Shown: positions 16,858 to 26,223, counted from the stretch's first letter. The stretch: 64,000 bases of DNA from an uncultured bacterium (GCA_949297765.1 CASFTV010000003.1:116712-180711); one strand, 5' to 3'. Made by a program: numbers and translations. The notes: generated by a model not told the origin, from the sequence alone.

Positions 16858-19809
16858 TCAAGGGAGCAGAAGACGGCCGAACAGGAAACGGTTGCGCCAG
16901 TTGTCCGGGCCGCCGGCCCAGACGGACTGCGCATGCCGGCGGGTTCCATCCGAATGGTCGACGGCGATGTCGAAGGCGATCGGTTCCGGAGCACTCAGAC
17001 CGATGTTCTTCCATGGAATCCGGACCGTTGCCTCGTAATCGGTTCCGGAATCCTTCAAGGAATAGCGGATTCCCCGCATCTCCAGATTCGGACTGGCGGA
17101 CAGAGCCTCGGGGAGTCCGTTGGAGGATTTCGGAACGAGGAACAGGCGATAGCAGAACGGCGTGTAATCCTTCCGGCTGAGATCGCGGTCCGGACAGGTG
17201 TCGAGGAAAAATTCGATTCCATCCCCCGTCCACGGAGCGTTTTCGATCCGGCCGCCGCGTTTCCCGTCGCGAACGCGGACAAAGAATTCCAGAAACTCCT
17301 TTGTTGTCCGGACGCGGAACTCGGCGGTTTCGCCGATCCGGCCGGTCTCTTCGGGACGGAGGAAGCGGGACGTGGTGATCGGCCGAACCGGAATGCTCCG
17401 GATCTCCGCAACATCGGATACAATCACGGGGATCTCCTTCGGATCGAATCCGGAGACGGGGAAACGGACACCGCCGCTCTCTCCGCTCTTCAGAGCGAGC
17501 GTCTGTTTTTTGGCATCCGGGATACGGAGTTCCAGCGTCAGCGGTTCCGCGGTGTTGTTCCGGATTTCCACGTTCACGCAGGATTTTCCGTTGAAGATCC
17601 CGTATCGGGCGCCGGTCACCAGGTATCTGCGGTCCGGAATCACGGAAATGGATTCCCATCCGGAAGCAGGAACGCGTCCTTTGAGATAGACGGGATTGTT
17701 GTCCACAGAGATGCGCGGACCGGGAATCGGATTGCCGAAAAGATCGAATGCGCGGACGCCCTCGGGAAGAGCGAGCGTGAATTTCCCGCCCTCCTCCACG
17801 GCCCAGCAGGCGACAACGGAACCGCGGTTGCGATCCTCGTAAAGACGGGCGCTGATTCCCCGGAGCCAGTTCAGGGTCCGGATACCTCTTCCGCATTCAA
17901 GGAAGCGGGCAAACGCATTGGTTGCGGCCGCGTATTCATTCGGAATAAAAGTGGAAACAGCGTAATTGGGCCATTTGTATTCCGGGCGCAGATCGAGTCC
18001 AAGAATGCGCGGTGCCCAGACATTGATGCTCTGAGAGACGCCTCCGCTGAGGTCGATCAGATAGCGGCGGACCAGATTGCCGACAGGGAACTCCCCCTGC
18101 TCCACAGTCGGTTTTTCGAGTCCCTTCAGATTCTGGATGAAGTAAAGTTCCGAATTCCAGACGGGAAGACCCGGACGGTACCGGCGGACGATCTCCCGCA
18201 CGTTCTGAATCATTTTGTCCGCGGAGACAGGGGAGTCGTCGAGCTGAGCGCTGTACGGATGAAAGGAGATTGCGTCGGCATACTGGAATGCGCCGAGTCT
18301 GCCGCAGTCTTCCAGGAACTTTCCGAGATTGGCGCCCATGTCGCCGGTTGCACAGAATCCGACCACGACGCTCTCCGGATCGGCCTTCTTTGCCGCGCGA
18401 TAGGCTCGCTTGAGATATTCGGTATACTCTTCCGGACTCAGCAGAAAATTCGGTTCGTTGATGATCTCATAGCATTTGATCTGATCTTTGTAACGGTTCA
18501 CGAACGCGAAAATAAACGCTTCCCAGGCATCGGGCGGAGGGAGGATTTTTCTGTTATCGCCGACACTTTTCTGATCAGTAAGAGTGCTGGCCTTCCGGAT
18601 CCAGGAACCGGCGAACTTGTCGTTTTTCATAGATACGCGAAACTCTGAGCTGCCGAGGCGCGGAAGGATGTCGATACCGTTTTTCCGTGCGCTGCGGATG
18701 ATGTTGTCGGTGATGCTCCAGTCATACTGTCCGCGTTTCTTTTCGGTGCGCCACCAGTAGAAGACGCCGTCGTCATGCAGACGGATTGATCCGAAGCCAC
18801 TCTGGCGGGTCCGGGCGAAGAATTCATCCAGCGACATGCCGCATGCGCCGAACAGCGCCTCTTTCGGCAGTCCGTCCGGATCGGCCTTGTCAAACCGGGA
18901 TCCCGGGATGTGGAACAGATGGCCGTTGACTCCGGCGGAAAATCCGTCGCGGAACGAATAGCGGCGGACCGGAAGCTCGCCGAGGACCGCAAACAGCAGC
19001 GGAAGAGTTCCCGCATCGGTGCGCAGTTCGAACGATCCATACCGGGTAAGATCCGCCGTAAACGGAAACTCCGCGCTCTCCCCCGGTTTCAGACGGAGGG
19101 TAAGCGGAGCAAGCGGATGCAATGTTTTGTAAAAGCGATCATACAACGAAGGCGTGATCCGGCGGACCACCGTCTCTGCCGAATGGTTCACCGCCTTCAG
19201 CACGAAACGGTTTTTCCCCGGATGGCGGACCGGATCAGCGCGCTCGAAGGCGGTTTCCAGCTCCGCGGCGGGAAGATACGGCCCCGGAGCTTCCGCAAAA
19301 CGAAGCGCATCCAGACGCAGATTTTCCGTATTCCAGGTCAGGAGAAGAAATCCGTGCGGATTGCTCTGCGGAACGGCCGGAAAGGTGAATATGTACTCCT
19401 TCCACTCGGGCGAAGTACGGAACACGCGGGAGGGATTCCACCAGTGATGTCCTTTCCCGTCATAGGAGCAGGAACGGAGGAGAAGAAGGACCTCCGCGGG
19501 ATGATCCGATTTCATCCGGCAGGAGAAGGTGTAGCGTCTGCCGGGAACAAGACGGATGTCATGCGAAGCAAAATGCAGAGTCCTCCTCTTCGGATTCGGG
19601 AAGAAAAGACTGTATTTCCCGTGGATCTTGTCCGCGGCGTCGCAGACGGCCTTCTCCGGAGAGAAATCCGCGGCGGAATAGGGGATGGCCGTCGTCAGCG
19701 AGTAATCGGCCGAGCCGAGTTCAAAACTGGAATTGCGCAGCAGATTTTCCGCCCCCGCCGCACGCAGAACCACGACGGAGAAAAGAAACAGAAGAGCAAA
19801 GATTCGCAT
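16858..19809 (-). CDS. Secreted GH-A clan glycoside hydrolase with C-terminal CBM9-like domain
   Basis: This 983-residue protein starts with a signal peptide (MRIFALLFLFSVVVLRAAGA). Residues about 20-160 form a jelly-roll carbohydrate-binding-like domain (NLLRNSSFELG start). The central TIM barrel, about 300-650, has the acid/base motif YEIINEPN near 450 and a probable nucleophile in PVWNSELYF near 550. This pattern is shared by GH5, GH39 and related families. The last 200 residues (TGDGIEFFLDT, DYEATVRIPWKNIGL) resemble CBM9-type modules. It should cleave a polysaccharide outside the cytoplasm; the exact family and bond are not certain. GAGGAG precedes the ATG. It is the last gene of the minus-strand operon regulator, pseudopilin, secreted binding protein, hydrolase. 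Confidence 0.75.
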   Translation of the reverse strand: MRIFALLFLFSVVVLRAAGAENLLRNSSFELGSADYSLTTAIPYSAADFSPEKAVCDAADKIHGKYSLFFPNPKRRTLHFASHDIRLVPGRRYTFSCRMKSDHPAEVLLLLRSCSYDGKGHHWWNPSRVFRTSPEWKEYIFTFPAVPQSNPHGFLLLTWNTENLRLDALRFAEAPGPYLPAAELETAFERADPVRHPGKNRFVLKAVNHSAETVVRRITPSLYDRFYKTLHPLAPLTLRLKPGESAEFPFTADLTRYGSFELRTDAGTLPLLFAVLGELPVRRYSFRDGFSAGVNGHLFHIPGSRFDKADPDGLPKEALFGACGMSLDEFFARTRQSGFGSIRLHDDGVFYWWRTEKKRGQYDWSITDNIIRSARKNGIDILPRLGSSEFRVSMKNDKFAGSWIRKASTLTDQKSVGDNRKILPPPDAWEAFIFAFVNRYKDQIKCYEIINEPNFLLSPEEYTEYLKRAYRAAKKADPESVVVGFCATGDMGANLGKFLEDCGRLGAFQYADAISFHPYSAQLDDSPVSADKMIQNVREIVRRYRPGLPVWNSELYFIQNLKGLEKPTVEQGEFPVGNLVRRYLIDLSGGVSQSINVWAPRILGLDLRPEYKWPNYAVSTFIPNEYAAATNAFARFLECGRGIRTLNWLRGISARLYEDRNRGSVVACWAVEEGGKFTLALPEGVRAFDLFGNPIPGPRISVDNNPVYLKGRVPASGWESISVIPDRRYLVTGARYGIFNGKSCVNVEIRNNTAEPLTLELRIPDAKKQTLALKSGESGGVRFPVSGFDPKEIPVIVSDVAEIRSIPVRPITTSRFLRPEETGRIGETAEFRVRTTKEFLEFFVRVRDGKRGGRIENAPWTGDGIEFFLDTCPDRDLSRKDYTPFCYRLFLVPKSSNGLPEALSASPNLEMRGIRYSLKDSGTDYEATVRIPWKNIGLSAPEPIAFDIAVDHSDGTRRHAQSVWAGGPDNWRNRFLFGRLLLP

Positions 19810-19820
19810 TCCGGATCTCC

Positions 19821-20690
19821 TCAGGGCAGAAGTTCAAGAGAGACATCTTTCAGGAACAGCTCCTCCTGTCCCGCCGGGACGGAGAAACCGATCGAAAGAA
19901 GACGGCGCCTGTGGTGCGGATACTTGCTTTCCCCCGGATAAACGAATTCCAGAGTCTGACGCGTCCAGTTTTCCGAAACCCGTTTTGTCTGTCCGAACGA
20001 CCAGTGCTTGACGTTCGGCATCCATCCGCCGTCCGCGAACACGCGGAAGGTCCCCGGCGACCCTTTGATCCAGAACGAGACACGGTACTTCCGATCCGGC
20101 TGGACAGGAAACTCAATGGATCGAAGATTCTTCTCTCCCTTCCCCCGGAGCTGAAACGCCGCGCCGCCATCAATGTGATCCGCCGCTTTGACCGTCTGAA
20201 AACTCTCCCCCTTCATCATCCGGAAAGGAGCCGTTCCATCCGCCGCATCCAGATGGAACACTCTACAGTCCTTCTCCTCCAGACGTTCCAGTTTCAGCGA
20301 TTTGATCTGGAGCGTGTAAGGAGCTTTTCCCTCCGCAATGAAATCAAAGCGGCAGGGACCTTTCGATCCGTGAAAACAGATCATCCCGCTGCTCCATGTT
20401 TCCGTCGGGGGATATGCCGCCGCGACCTGTTCGCCGATCCGGATTTTCAGCGGATTCGACGCCGCCCCCGGAGAGCGGTATGAAAACCGCATCCGGTACA
20501 CCCCGTTCTCCGGAAGATTCAGATTCGTCGAAACAGAAGACCATCCTTTGAACGGGTATTCCAGCACACCTTCCGCACTCGTCCATGTTCCGGGGACCTT
20601 CCATTTTCCGAAATCGTCCACGGGAAGAGAGTCCGCCGCAAACAGCGGAAGCACGGCTCCGAGAGCCAGCAGAGAGATCATTCGATTCAT
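19821..20690 (-). CDS. Secreted carbohydrate-binding-like protein, function unknown
   Basis: The 289-residue protein begins with a signal peptide (MNRMISLLALGAVLPLFAA) and has no membrane anchor. Two similar all-beta halves are apparent. Each has wording seen in jelly-roll carbohydrate-binding modules: YRMRFSYRSPG with SLKLERL, and KYRVSFWIKGSPG with LKDVSLELLP. No catalytic motif is visible. It lies 11 bases upstream of the 983-residue hydrolase and is probably co-secreted with it as an accessory glycan binder. The start at 20690 is preferred over a frame that begins 15 codons earlier, because it gives a clean signal peptide and has GGAG about eight bases upstream. Alternative: a structural surface protein. 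Confidence 0.6.
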   Translation of the reverse strand: MNRMISLLALGAVLPLFAADSLPVDDFGKWKVPGTWTSAEGVLEYPFKGWSSVSTNLNLPENGVYRMRFSYRSPGAASNPLKIRIGEQVAAAYPPTETWSSGMICFHGSKGPCRFDFIAEGKAPYTLQIKSLKLERLEEKDCRVFHLDAADGTAPFRMMKGESFQTVKAADHIDGGAAFQLRGKGEKNLRSIEFPVQPDRKYRVSFWIKGSPGTFRVFADGGWMPNVKHWSFGQTKRVSENWTRQTLEFVYPGESKYPHHRRRLLSIGFSVPAGQEELFLKDVSLELLP

Positions 20691-20712
20691 ACAACAACTC
20701 CTTATTCTGAAT

Positions 20713-21399
20713 TTATTTTCTGGTCCAGTTCCCATTGAAGCGCTGCTGCCACCCGATCGTTTCAGCGTGGCCGTCCGCGAAGAGGATGTTCAGCGTTGCT
20801 CCGCCGTGATGGGCATAGCCGGGATAGGAAAGCATATCCGTTTCCGTCATCGCCATTCCCGGGACATAGCTGCCCGGCGTCTGAAAGGCATAACAGCCAT
20901 TCCGGTGCGGAGCCCAGAGATTCCCCCAGCGATAGAGAGAAAGTTTTTCAAGCATAATTACCATTCCCGGACGGATCTCTTTCAGCTTGCGCGGCTCACG
21001 GGAAGAGTCCTCCAGCTCGCGGATTGCGCCCCCCTGCGAACCGATTGTCAAAACATACGAGGACGCATACGTTGCGTTCGCATCGGACGACAGACGGATC
21101 TCCGGACAGAAATAGACGCCGGACGGCTTCTTGAACCGGTTTGTCTTATACTGATCGTACTGAGGGACAAGTTGACTGACATAATCGCAGTTCGCATCAA
21201 ACGGCGAGCAGTAATCCTCGTTTTCCAGCCCGTATTCCTGAAACAGAATGCCGTGCTGTTTCAGGTTTGATACGCAGGTGATGTTCCTCGCCTTGCTCCG
21301 CGCCGACTTCAGAGCCGGAAGAAGCATCCCGGCCAGAATCGCAATGATCGCAATTACAATCAGAAGTTCGATCAAGGTAAACTTTTTTCCGGTTTTCAT
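20713..21399 (-). CDS. Type II pseudopilin-like protein with H-X-DG type C-terminus
   Basis: The 228-residue protein opens [19 protein letters not shown], the prepilin peptidase recognition site (cleavage before TLIEL, Glu at +5) and hydrophobic stalk helix of pseudopilins. A globular domain follows. Near the C-terminus, [15 protein letters not shown] matches the H-Xn-DG motif of PVC-phylum prepilin-like proteins, here with ten residues between H and DG. It would be processed at the inner membrane and placed in a type II secretion/pilus-like assembly. Its ATG overlaps the stop of the regulator gene (ATGA), and its ribosome-binding site AAAGGA lies inside that gene. This ties pilin synthesis to the glycan regulator. 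No secretion machinery genes are present here. Confidence 0.85.
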   Translation of the reverse strand: MKTGKKFTLIELLIVIAIIAILAGMLLPALKSARSKARNITCVSNLKQHGILFQEYGLENEDYCSPFDANCDYVSQLVPQYDQYKTNRFKKPSGVYFCPEIRLSSDANATYASSYVLTIGSQGGAIRELEDSSREPRKLKEIRPGMVIMLEKLSLYRWGNLWAPHRNGCYAFQTPGSYVPGMAMTETDMLSYPGYAHHGGATLNILFADGHAETIGWQQRFNGNWTRK

Positions 21400-22427
21400 T
21401 CTGTTTTCCTTTCTTTGGTTGATGTTCCCGGAATGATTTCCCAGTCCAGCGAGCATTCCTGAAGAGAGGTCTTCCGGTGTTCGATCGTATTCCACAACTG
21501 CTCCAGCAGAAGCGAAATGATGGTTTGAAACGGCTTTGCAGTTCTAGTCGGGTTCCAGTCGTAGTACGAATATCCGGTAATCAGCTGGAGATCCTCCGGG
21601 ATCCGGATTCCGTGCGCAAGAGCGAAATTCCGGACCCGGTCGGCCTGATCGAAACGGAGAGCGCCCCCGTCCACCGGAAAGCGCTTCAGCAGACCGGCGA
21701 GCTCTTGTTCAGAGATCGTTTCCTCCGCCAGCAGTTCCGGACGGAATTCCACACCGGCCTCCCTGAGCGCGGCGGAATAGCCGTCATGGGAACGTTCGAT
21801 GCCGGGGGTTTTCAGGAACAGAATGGAACGGCATCCGCGGTCGAGCAGGTATTTCGTCTTCTGATATCCCTCCCGGAAATGGTCCATATAGACATAGTTT
21901 CCGCACTGCGGCTTTTCCAGATCAAACTGCCCGGCGATCGGCAGAATCCCTTCCCGGTGAATCCGCTCGAACACGGAGACATGCGCATGGGAAACGCCCA
22001 GCCACAGCAGTCCGTCGAGCTTGCTGTTCACGATATCGTTGTAAATCATCTCCGGGCTGGAGGCGACAATCAGCTGCGCGCAGGCGTTGTATTTGCGGAT
22101 CTCGCGGAAAACCGCCTCCATGAAGCACGCATCCTCCTGATTGTAAAGCGCATGCATCCCGGTCCGGTGGAGCAGACCGATGATCTTCATCCGCCGCTCA
22201 TCCTCCCGCATCGAAAGCGGATTGACAAAATATCCGCGCCGCGGACGGCGGATCAGATAATTGTCCCGCACCATATCCTCCAGAGCCCTCCGCACCGTCT
22301 TCCGGGCAACGCCGAACTGTTCCGCCAGCGTCCGTTCCGACGGAAGCGGATTCTCCGGATTCGCCCGGATCGTCAGATTGATGAAGTACTGACGCAGTTT
22401 CATATATTCATGAATGTTCGACGCCAT
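21396..22427 (-). CDS. GntR-type transcriptional regulator with LacI-like sensor domain
   Basis: The 343-residue regulator has an N-terminal winged helix of GntR type ([25 protein letters not shown], then [14 protein letters not shown]) in residues 1-75. The rest reads as a periplasmic-binding-protein-like sugar sensor ([52 protein letters not shown]). It would bind a sugar signal and control its own operon. The start at 22427 gives the usual GntR N-terminus with GAGAGG upstream; a frame running 69 codons further upstream has no family likeness and crosses the promoter. Two direct copies of CTGGTACCC lie between promoter and start, likely its operator. It is divergent from a second regulator of the same class. 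Confidence 0.85.
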   Translation of the reverse strand: MASNIHEYMKLRQYFINLTIRANPENPLPSERTLAEQFGVARKTVRRALEDMVRDNYLIRRPRRGYFVNPLSMREDERRMKIIGLLHRTGMHALYNQEDACFMEAVFREIRKYNACAQLIVASSPEMIYNDIVNSKLDGLLWLGVSHAHVSVFERIHREGILPIAGQFDLEKPQCGNYVYMDHFREGYQKTKYLLDRGCRSILFLKTPGIERSHDGYSAALREAGVEFRPELLAEETISEQELAGLLKRFPVDGGALRFDQADRVRNFALAHGIRIPEDLQLITGYSYYDWNPTRTAKPFQTIISLLLEQLWNTIEHRKTSLQECSLDWEIIPGTSTKERKTE

Positions 22428-22447
22428 CGGAAGCCTCTCTTTTTGAT

Positions 22448-22466
22448 GGGTACCAGAGGGTACCAG
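22448..22466 (-). promoter_or_regulatory. Tandem CTGGTACCC repeats, likely operator
   Basis: On the minus strand CTGGTACCC occurs twice (22458-22466 and 22448-22456) with a 10-bp period, so both face the same side of the helix. They lie just downstream of the -10 box and 21 bases before the regulator ATG. Each contains the palindrome GGTACC. Confidence 0.6.
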
Positions 22467-22475
22467 CTTATTTAA

Positions 22476-22503
22476 ATTATACAACATTTTTTTAAATGCG
22501 CAA
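22476..22503 (-). promoter_or_regulatory. Promoter of the minus-strand glycan operon
   Basis: On the minus strand TTGCGC (22498-22503), 16 bases, TATAAT (22476-22481). The transcript would start near 22469 and immediately cross the CTGGTACCC repeats. Confidence 0.6.
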
Positions 22504-22589
22504 GAGGTCGAAAGGAAAATTTTTCCATTTTTCTGAAACATTGCCATCTTTCCCTCCAGAAAAATCCGGAAAAAAGCACAATCCCCCTC

Positions 22590-22618
22590 TTGACAAAATC
22601 CCGCATTCAGAGTATAAT
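22590..22618 (+). promoter_or_regulatory. Consensus sigma-70 promoter of the plus-strand regulator/glycan operon
   Basis: TTGACA (22590-22595), 17 bases, TATAAT (22613-22618): a full-consensus promoter 45 bases ahead of the regulator ATG. Confidence 0.8.
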
Positions 22619-22621
22619 AAA

Positions 22622-22642
22622 ACTGGACCGACACTGGACCGA
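22622..22642 (+). promoter_or_regulatory. Tandem ACTGGACCGA repeats, likely operator
   Basis: ACTGGACCGA occurs at 22622-22631 and 22633-22642, with an 11-bp period, covering the expected transcription start. The core CTGG-ACC resembles the CTGGTACC repeats of the divergent operon. Confidence 0.6.
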
Positions 22643-22662
22643 ATAAAAGAAGGATTTTTGAA

Positions 22663-23670
22663 ATGCCGGGGACAGCGAAAAAAAACAGTCTGACTCAGCA
22701 GATGCGGATCCGCTACTACATCATGAATCTGATCTACCGCAGCTGCGGGAAATCCGTTCCGGTTCCTTCGACACGGGAGCTTTCCAAACAGTTCGGCATT
22801 GCGCGGAGCACGATCCAGCTGGCCTTTGAAAAACTTTTTCAGGAAGGGTATCTGATCTGCCGCCAGGGCGCGCCGACGATGACCAATCCGCTGTGCCACT
22901 TTGTTCTCCAGCCGCAGACCCGGAACCCGCTGATCGGCATCAAGCTGTACGAAGGGGACGCCTTCTATTACGGCTCGAACTTCTGGCGCTCCCTCAGCTG
23001 CATAGCGACGGAACTGACGGAACGCAACTACAACATCCGTTTTCTGATGAATGCGACCATCACGGAGGAGAGCATCGAGCAGGAGATCCGGGAATCCTAT
23101 CTGGACGGCGTCATCCTTCTTCATACGACGCCGGTCTATGCCCGTACCGCCGCCCGGATGAATCTGCCCTGCGTGATGGTGGACAATCATCCGCATCCGG
23201 ATCTTCCGTCCGTGGTTCTGAAGAGTTCGGAATCGGCGGTCCGTCAGCTTTCACGGAAGCTCCATGCGGAGAACCGGAAATACGGACTCAATATCATCAA
23301 CTCCTTTCAGCAGGACAAGGATGCCCTGCGTCTGAAACGGACTCTGGAGGAGCTGGAGCCGGAGATCCGGATCAAAACCGTTCCGCAGGAGAAAGTCTCA
23401 CTGAAAGCCGGATCCGCGCTTCCGGACTTTATTCTTCACTACGAACAGCATGCGGAACTTCTGCAGAAACAGGTGGATGCGAGCGGGAAAAAGATTCTTC
23501 TGGTCTCGCGCAAACGTCCGGCCGGAGGACAGTATTACAAGGGACTTTATTTCGATTTTCCTCTGGAGCAGATGGGACGGGCAGCAGTGGATCTCCTGGA
23601 AAAGCGGCTCGCCGGAGAAGAGGTTCCGCGTCAAACAGTCATTGAGGCGGAATTGAAATACAGGGAATAA
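22663..23670 (+). CDS. GntR-type transcriptional regulator, second of a divergent pair
   Basis: The 335-residue regulator has a GntR-type winged helix (VPSTRELSKQFGIARSTIQLAFEKLFQEGYLICRQG) in residues about 35-75. A sensor part follows, resembling LacI-like domains (LIGIKLYEGDAFYYG, YLDGVILLHTTPV, CVMVDNHPHPDLPSV, closing GRAAVDLLEKRLAGEE). It likely senses a sugar and represses or activates the plus-strand glycan operon that begins at 23787. AAGGA precedes the ATG. It has the same layout as the regulator at 21396, but the two differ clearly in sequence. Together they sit back-to-back over a 235-base region with two promoters and two repeat operators. Confidence 0.85.
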   Translation: MPGTAKKNSLTQQMRIRYYIMNLIYRSCGKSVPVPSTRELSKQFGIARSTIQLAFEKLFQEGYLICRQGAPTMTNPLCHFVLQPQTRNPLIGIKLYEGDAFYYGSNFWRSLSCIATELTERNYNIRFLMNATITEESIEQEIRESYLDGVILLHTTPVYARTAARMNLPCVMVDNHPHPDLPSVVLKSSESAVRQLSRKLHAENRKYGLNIINSFQQDKDALRLKRTLEELEPEIRIKTVPQEKVSLKAGSALPDFILHYEQHAELLQKQVDASGKKILLVSRKRPAGGQYYKGLYFDFPLEQMGRAAVDLLEKRLAGEEVPRQTVIEAELKYRE

Positions 23671-23786
23671 GTCTCCGGGACGTTTCTGCGCGCAATCGGA
23701 AAGGAGAACGCACAAGCCGCCCCGGAAAATGAGTGGAAAGAGATTCGTTTCTACACGATCGTCTGAAAACAGAAAGGATATCAGGA

Positions 23787-25325
23787 ATGTTGAAGAGCAT
23801 TGCAATCGGTCTTCTGACCGGAGCGTTTCTGCTTCAGGCAGGGGAAGAAGTTCCCAAACAGGCCGGAGTCGCCTTCCGATTCGACGACAACAAACCGCCG
23901 AAACAATGGAAGGAAATGGGGGAATTGTTTGAAAAACACGGCTGCCGGATGTCTCTGGCCCTGATCTCCCAGAATCTGAACGGGAAAGAGACGCAGGAAG
24001 TCCTCCGGGCCCTCTCGGCAAAAGGTCATACGATGATGGACCACACGCCGAATCATGCGCTCTATCAGATTCAGGCGCGGAACCCGCAGGAGTTCGAGGA
24101 ATATTCCAAACTTCCGATTGTCGATCACGCCGATCCGAAAAGCCGGAAAGTCTATTTCAAGTACGAGTTGAACACCGCTCATCCCGGGAACCGGACATTT
24201 CAGGGAGCGATCCGCAGCGGAGAACTCTGCGAATATCCGGCGGCCATGAAAGGACAGCTCGGATTCACCCGGAAGATTCTGGATCCGTCCACGGGAAAGG
24301 TCTACGGAATCCGCATTCAGAACGGGAAAAAAATGCTGTACAGTTTCTGGGGCGAAAAAATCGCCATTCCGGATCGGAAGGGAGAGTTTGTGCTTCTGCC
24401 GTTCAGCGTGGCGATTCAGCCGTCGAAGGACCTTCTGCGCTTCATGGCGGAGACGAGCCGGAAGAATTTTCTTGCGGTCGGACTTCCGGCTCCGCGCGCC
24501 TGGATCCAGCCGGGCGGATGGGAGTGCTTCATCTCCTGGGACCGGCTTGCGGAAATCTACGGAAAGGAGTTCGGCTATCTCTCCGGAGACGCGATTCCCG
24601 GCTCTTCCCGGACAAGACGGAATGTGTTCAACGATCCCGATCCCGTCCACGGCCGCTTCACGATGACTCCGGACTTCACCGGGCCGGACAACGGTCAGGA
24701 TTTCCCGTCGATGAAACGCAATATTGCCAATTCCATCGCGAAAAACCAGACGATCGTCTTCATCTCGCACATGTCAATCCACCGCGTGAAAGGCGGCTGG
24801 GAGGCCTTTATCCAAGGATATGACGATCTTCTCCAGTGGCTCAGGAAGCACAACATTCCGGTGAAGACGCAGGAGGAGTGGGCGGAGATTCTCTACTCGA
24901 AGAAACCGCAGCCGAACACCAGCATTCTTCCGCCGCTGAACCGGGATATCGACGAAGACGGAAAACCCGACGGCTATGAACTGCTCAAAGGAGCTTCCGC
25001 CGATCTGAAAACAGGCATTGTCACCATTCCCGCCGGCGGCAAACTGCACATTTCCGATGTGGGAGGCGTGGAAAAAGGAACGAATAACTTCTCCCTCTCC
25101 GTGAAAGGCGAGCCCGGCACGATTGTCATCCTGGATTTCTTCTTCACCATGCGCGAAGGGAAAAACTATATGGAACGCAAGCAGTTCCGTCTGGACGGGA
25201 GCGACTGGAAAACGCTGTCCGGCACGGTCAGCGTGAAACCGCAGGCCCATACGCTTCACTATGGAGTTCTCACGTCCGGGACCAGGAACTCGGTCCAGGT
25301 CAAAGATCCTGTTTTCAAACCGTAA
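23787..25325 (+). CDS. Secreted NodB-like polysaccharide deacetylase/esterase
   Basis: The 512-residue protein has a signal peptide (MLKSIAIGLLTGAFLLQAG). Residues 27-90 carry marks of the NodB fold: RFDDN in place of TFDDG at 31-35, with the catalytic and metal Asp, and HTPNH at 86-90 fitting the H(S/T)xxH metal site. Near 390-400, DIDEDGKPDGYEL looks like a calcium-binding loop, followed by a C-terminal beta-sandwich. It would remove acetyl or related groups from a glycan outside the cytoplasm so that the glycosidases downstream can act. The start at MLKSIAIG has AAAGGA upstream. It follows the regulator by about 115 bases and may share its transcript. Confidence 0.65.
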   Translation: MLKSIAIGLLTGAFLLQAGEEVPKQAGVAFRFDDNKPPKQWKEMGELFEKHGCRMSLALISQNLNGKETQEVLRALSAKGHTMMDHTPNHALYQIQARNPQEFEEYSKLPIVDHADPKSRKVYFKYELNTAHPGNRTFQGAIRSGELCEYPAAMKGQLGFTRKILDPSTGKVYGIRIQNGKKMLYSFWGEKIAIPDRKGEFVLLPFSVAIQPSKDLLRFMAETSRKNFLAVGLPAPRAWIQPGGWECFISWDRLAEIYGKEFGYLSGDAIPGSSRTRRNVFNDPDPVHGRFTMTPDFTGPDNGQDFPSMKRNIANSIAKNQTIVFISHMSIHRVKGGWEAFIQGYDDLLQWLRKHNIPVKTQEEWAEILYSKKPQPNTSILPPLNRDIDEDGKPDGYELLKGASADLKTGIVTIPAGGKLHISDVGGVEKGTNNFSLSVKGEPGTIVILDFFFTMREGKNYMERKQFRLDGSDWKTLSGTVSVKPQAHTLHYGVLTSGTRNSVQVKDPVFKP

Positions 25326-25336
25326 CCAGCCTCCAT

Positions 25337-25373
25337 CTGCCGCGGGACGGGTCCGATGACCTTCCCGCGGCAG
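25337..25373 (+). other. Strong intercistronic hairpin
   Basis: An 11-bp perfect stem (25337-25347 with 25363-25373) sits between the deacetylase and pseudopilin genes. No T-run follows, so it looks like a transcript stabiliser or processing site rather than a terminator. Confidence 0.5.
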
Positions 25374-25398
25374 AATATTCAACAGAAGGAGAGAAACC

Positions 25399-26178
25399 AT
25401 GAATCCCCGAAAAAACACAACCAGCGGAAACCGTTTCCGTCAGTGCAGAGAAAAGTTCACCCTTGTAGAACTCCTTGTCGTTATTGCGATCATCGCAATT
25501 CTTGCCGCGCTTCTTCTTCCGGCATTGAATGCGTCCCGGGAGAAGGCGCAGGCGGTCAAATGTCTGGGAAATATGAAACAGCTGGGGACCGCGTCGCTCT
25601 CCTACCTTTCCGACAACAACGACTATCTTCCGGGAGCCTACTGGCTGAAGGAAACCATCTACTACATTGCGCCGCAGCTTTCCGAAACAGTTCTGAGTTC
25701 CTCGAAAGAGCGTCTTTACTCACCGGTCTATCTGTGTACCTCTCCCGCCTATCCGAAAAAGAATCTGTACAATTTTCTCATTCAGGATCATTACACCATC
25801 AGCGGCTCGTTTGCCGAATATCCGGAAACCATCACAGCGAATACCCGTCTGTTTTTTGCCTATACAAACACACCGGATTACCACGCGAAAGCGACAATGC
25901 TGAAGATACCGTCGAAGAAGATCTATCTGACGGAGGACGGACTGTACCGGAACACGGAGTCGGGAGGAATCTGCGACTTCAACAACCGTTACGCGGCCAA
26001 CAATGCCCGCACAGCCCGGATGCATGGGAAGCTGGGAAATCTCTGCCGGGCGGATGGAGGCGCGATGTCCCTCCGGCTGCCCGAGTTTTTATTCACCTCC
26101 AGCATCTACTATCCGAACGACAGCTATGACGTCAACCGCTTCACCAGCAACCTGATTCCAACCAAAGAGCTCTTCTAA
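25399..26178 (+). CDS. Type II pseudopilin-like protein with H-X9-DG motif
   Basis: This 259-residue protein has a Lys/Arg-rich leader ending [21 protein letters not shown], the prepilin cleavage site with Glu at +5 and a hydrophobic helix. The domain behind it is about 220 residues. Near the C-terminus [14 protein letters not shown] has exactly nine residues between His and Asp-Gly, the H-X9-DG motif of prepilin-like proteins common in PVC bacteria. The ribosome-binding site AAGGAG is strong. It sits inside the glycan operon between the deacetylase and a GH1 enzyme, the same association as the pseudopilin at 20713. A role in presenting or exporting the operon's enzymes is possible but is inference. 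Confidence 0.85.
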   Translation: MNPRKNTTSGNRFRQCREKFTLVELLVVIAIIAILAALLLPALNASREKAQAVKCLGNMKQLGTASLSYLSDNNDYLPGAYWLKETIYYIAPQLSETVLSSSKERLYSPVYLCTSPAYPKKNLYNFLIQDHYTISGSFAEYPETITANTRLFFAYTNTPDYHAKATMLKIPSKKIYLTEDGLYRNTESGGICDFNNRYAANNARTARMHGKLGNLCRADGGAMSLRLPEFLFTSSIYYPNDSYDVNRFTSNLIPTKELF

Positions 26179-26223
26179 CCCGGATGAATCATCATCCATA
26201 AAAACCGTACCAAAGGAAGTACC

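Noticed and set aside
22428..22634. A start 69 codons upstream for the regulator at 21396
   Set aside because: It would run through the promoter and the tandem repeats and adds residues unlike any GntR protein.
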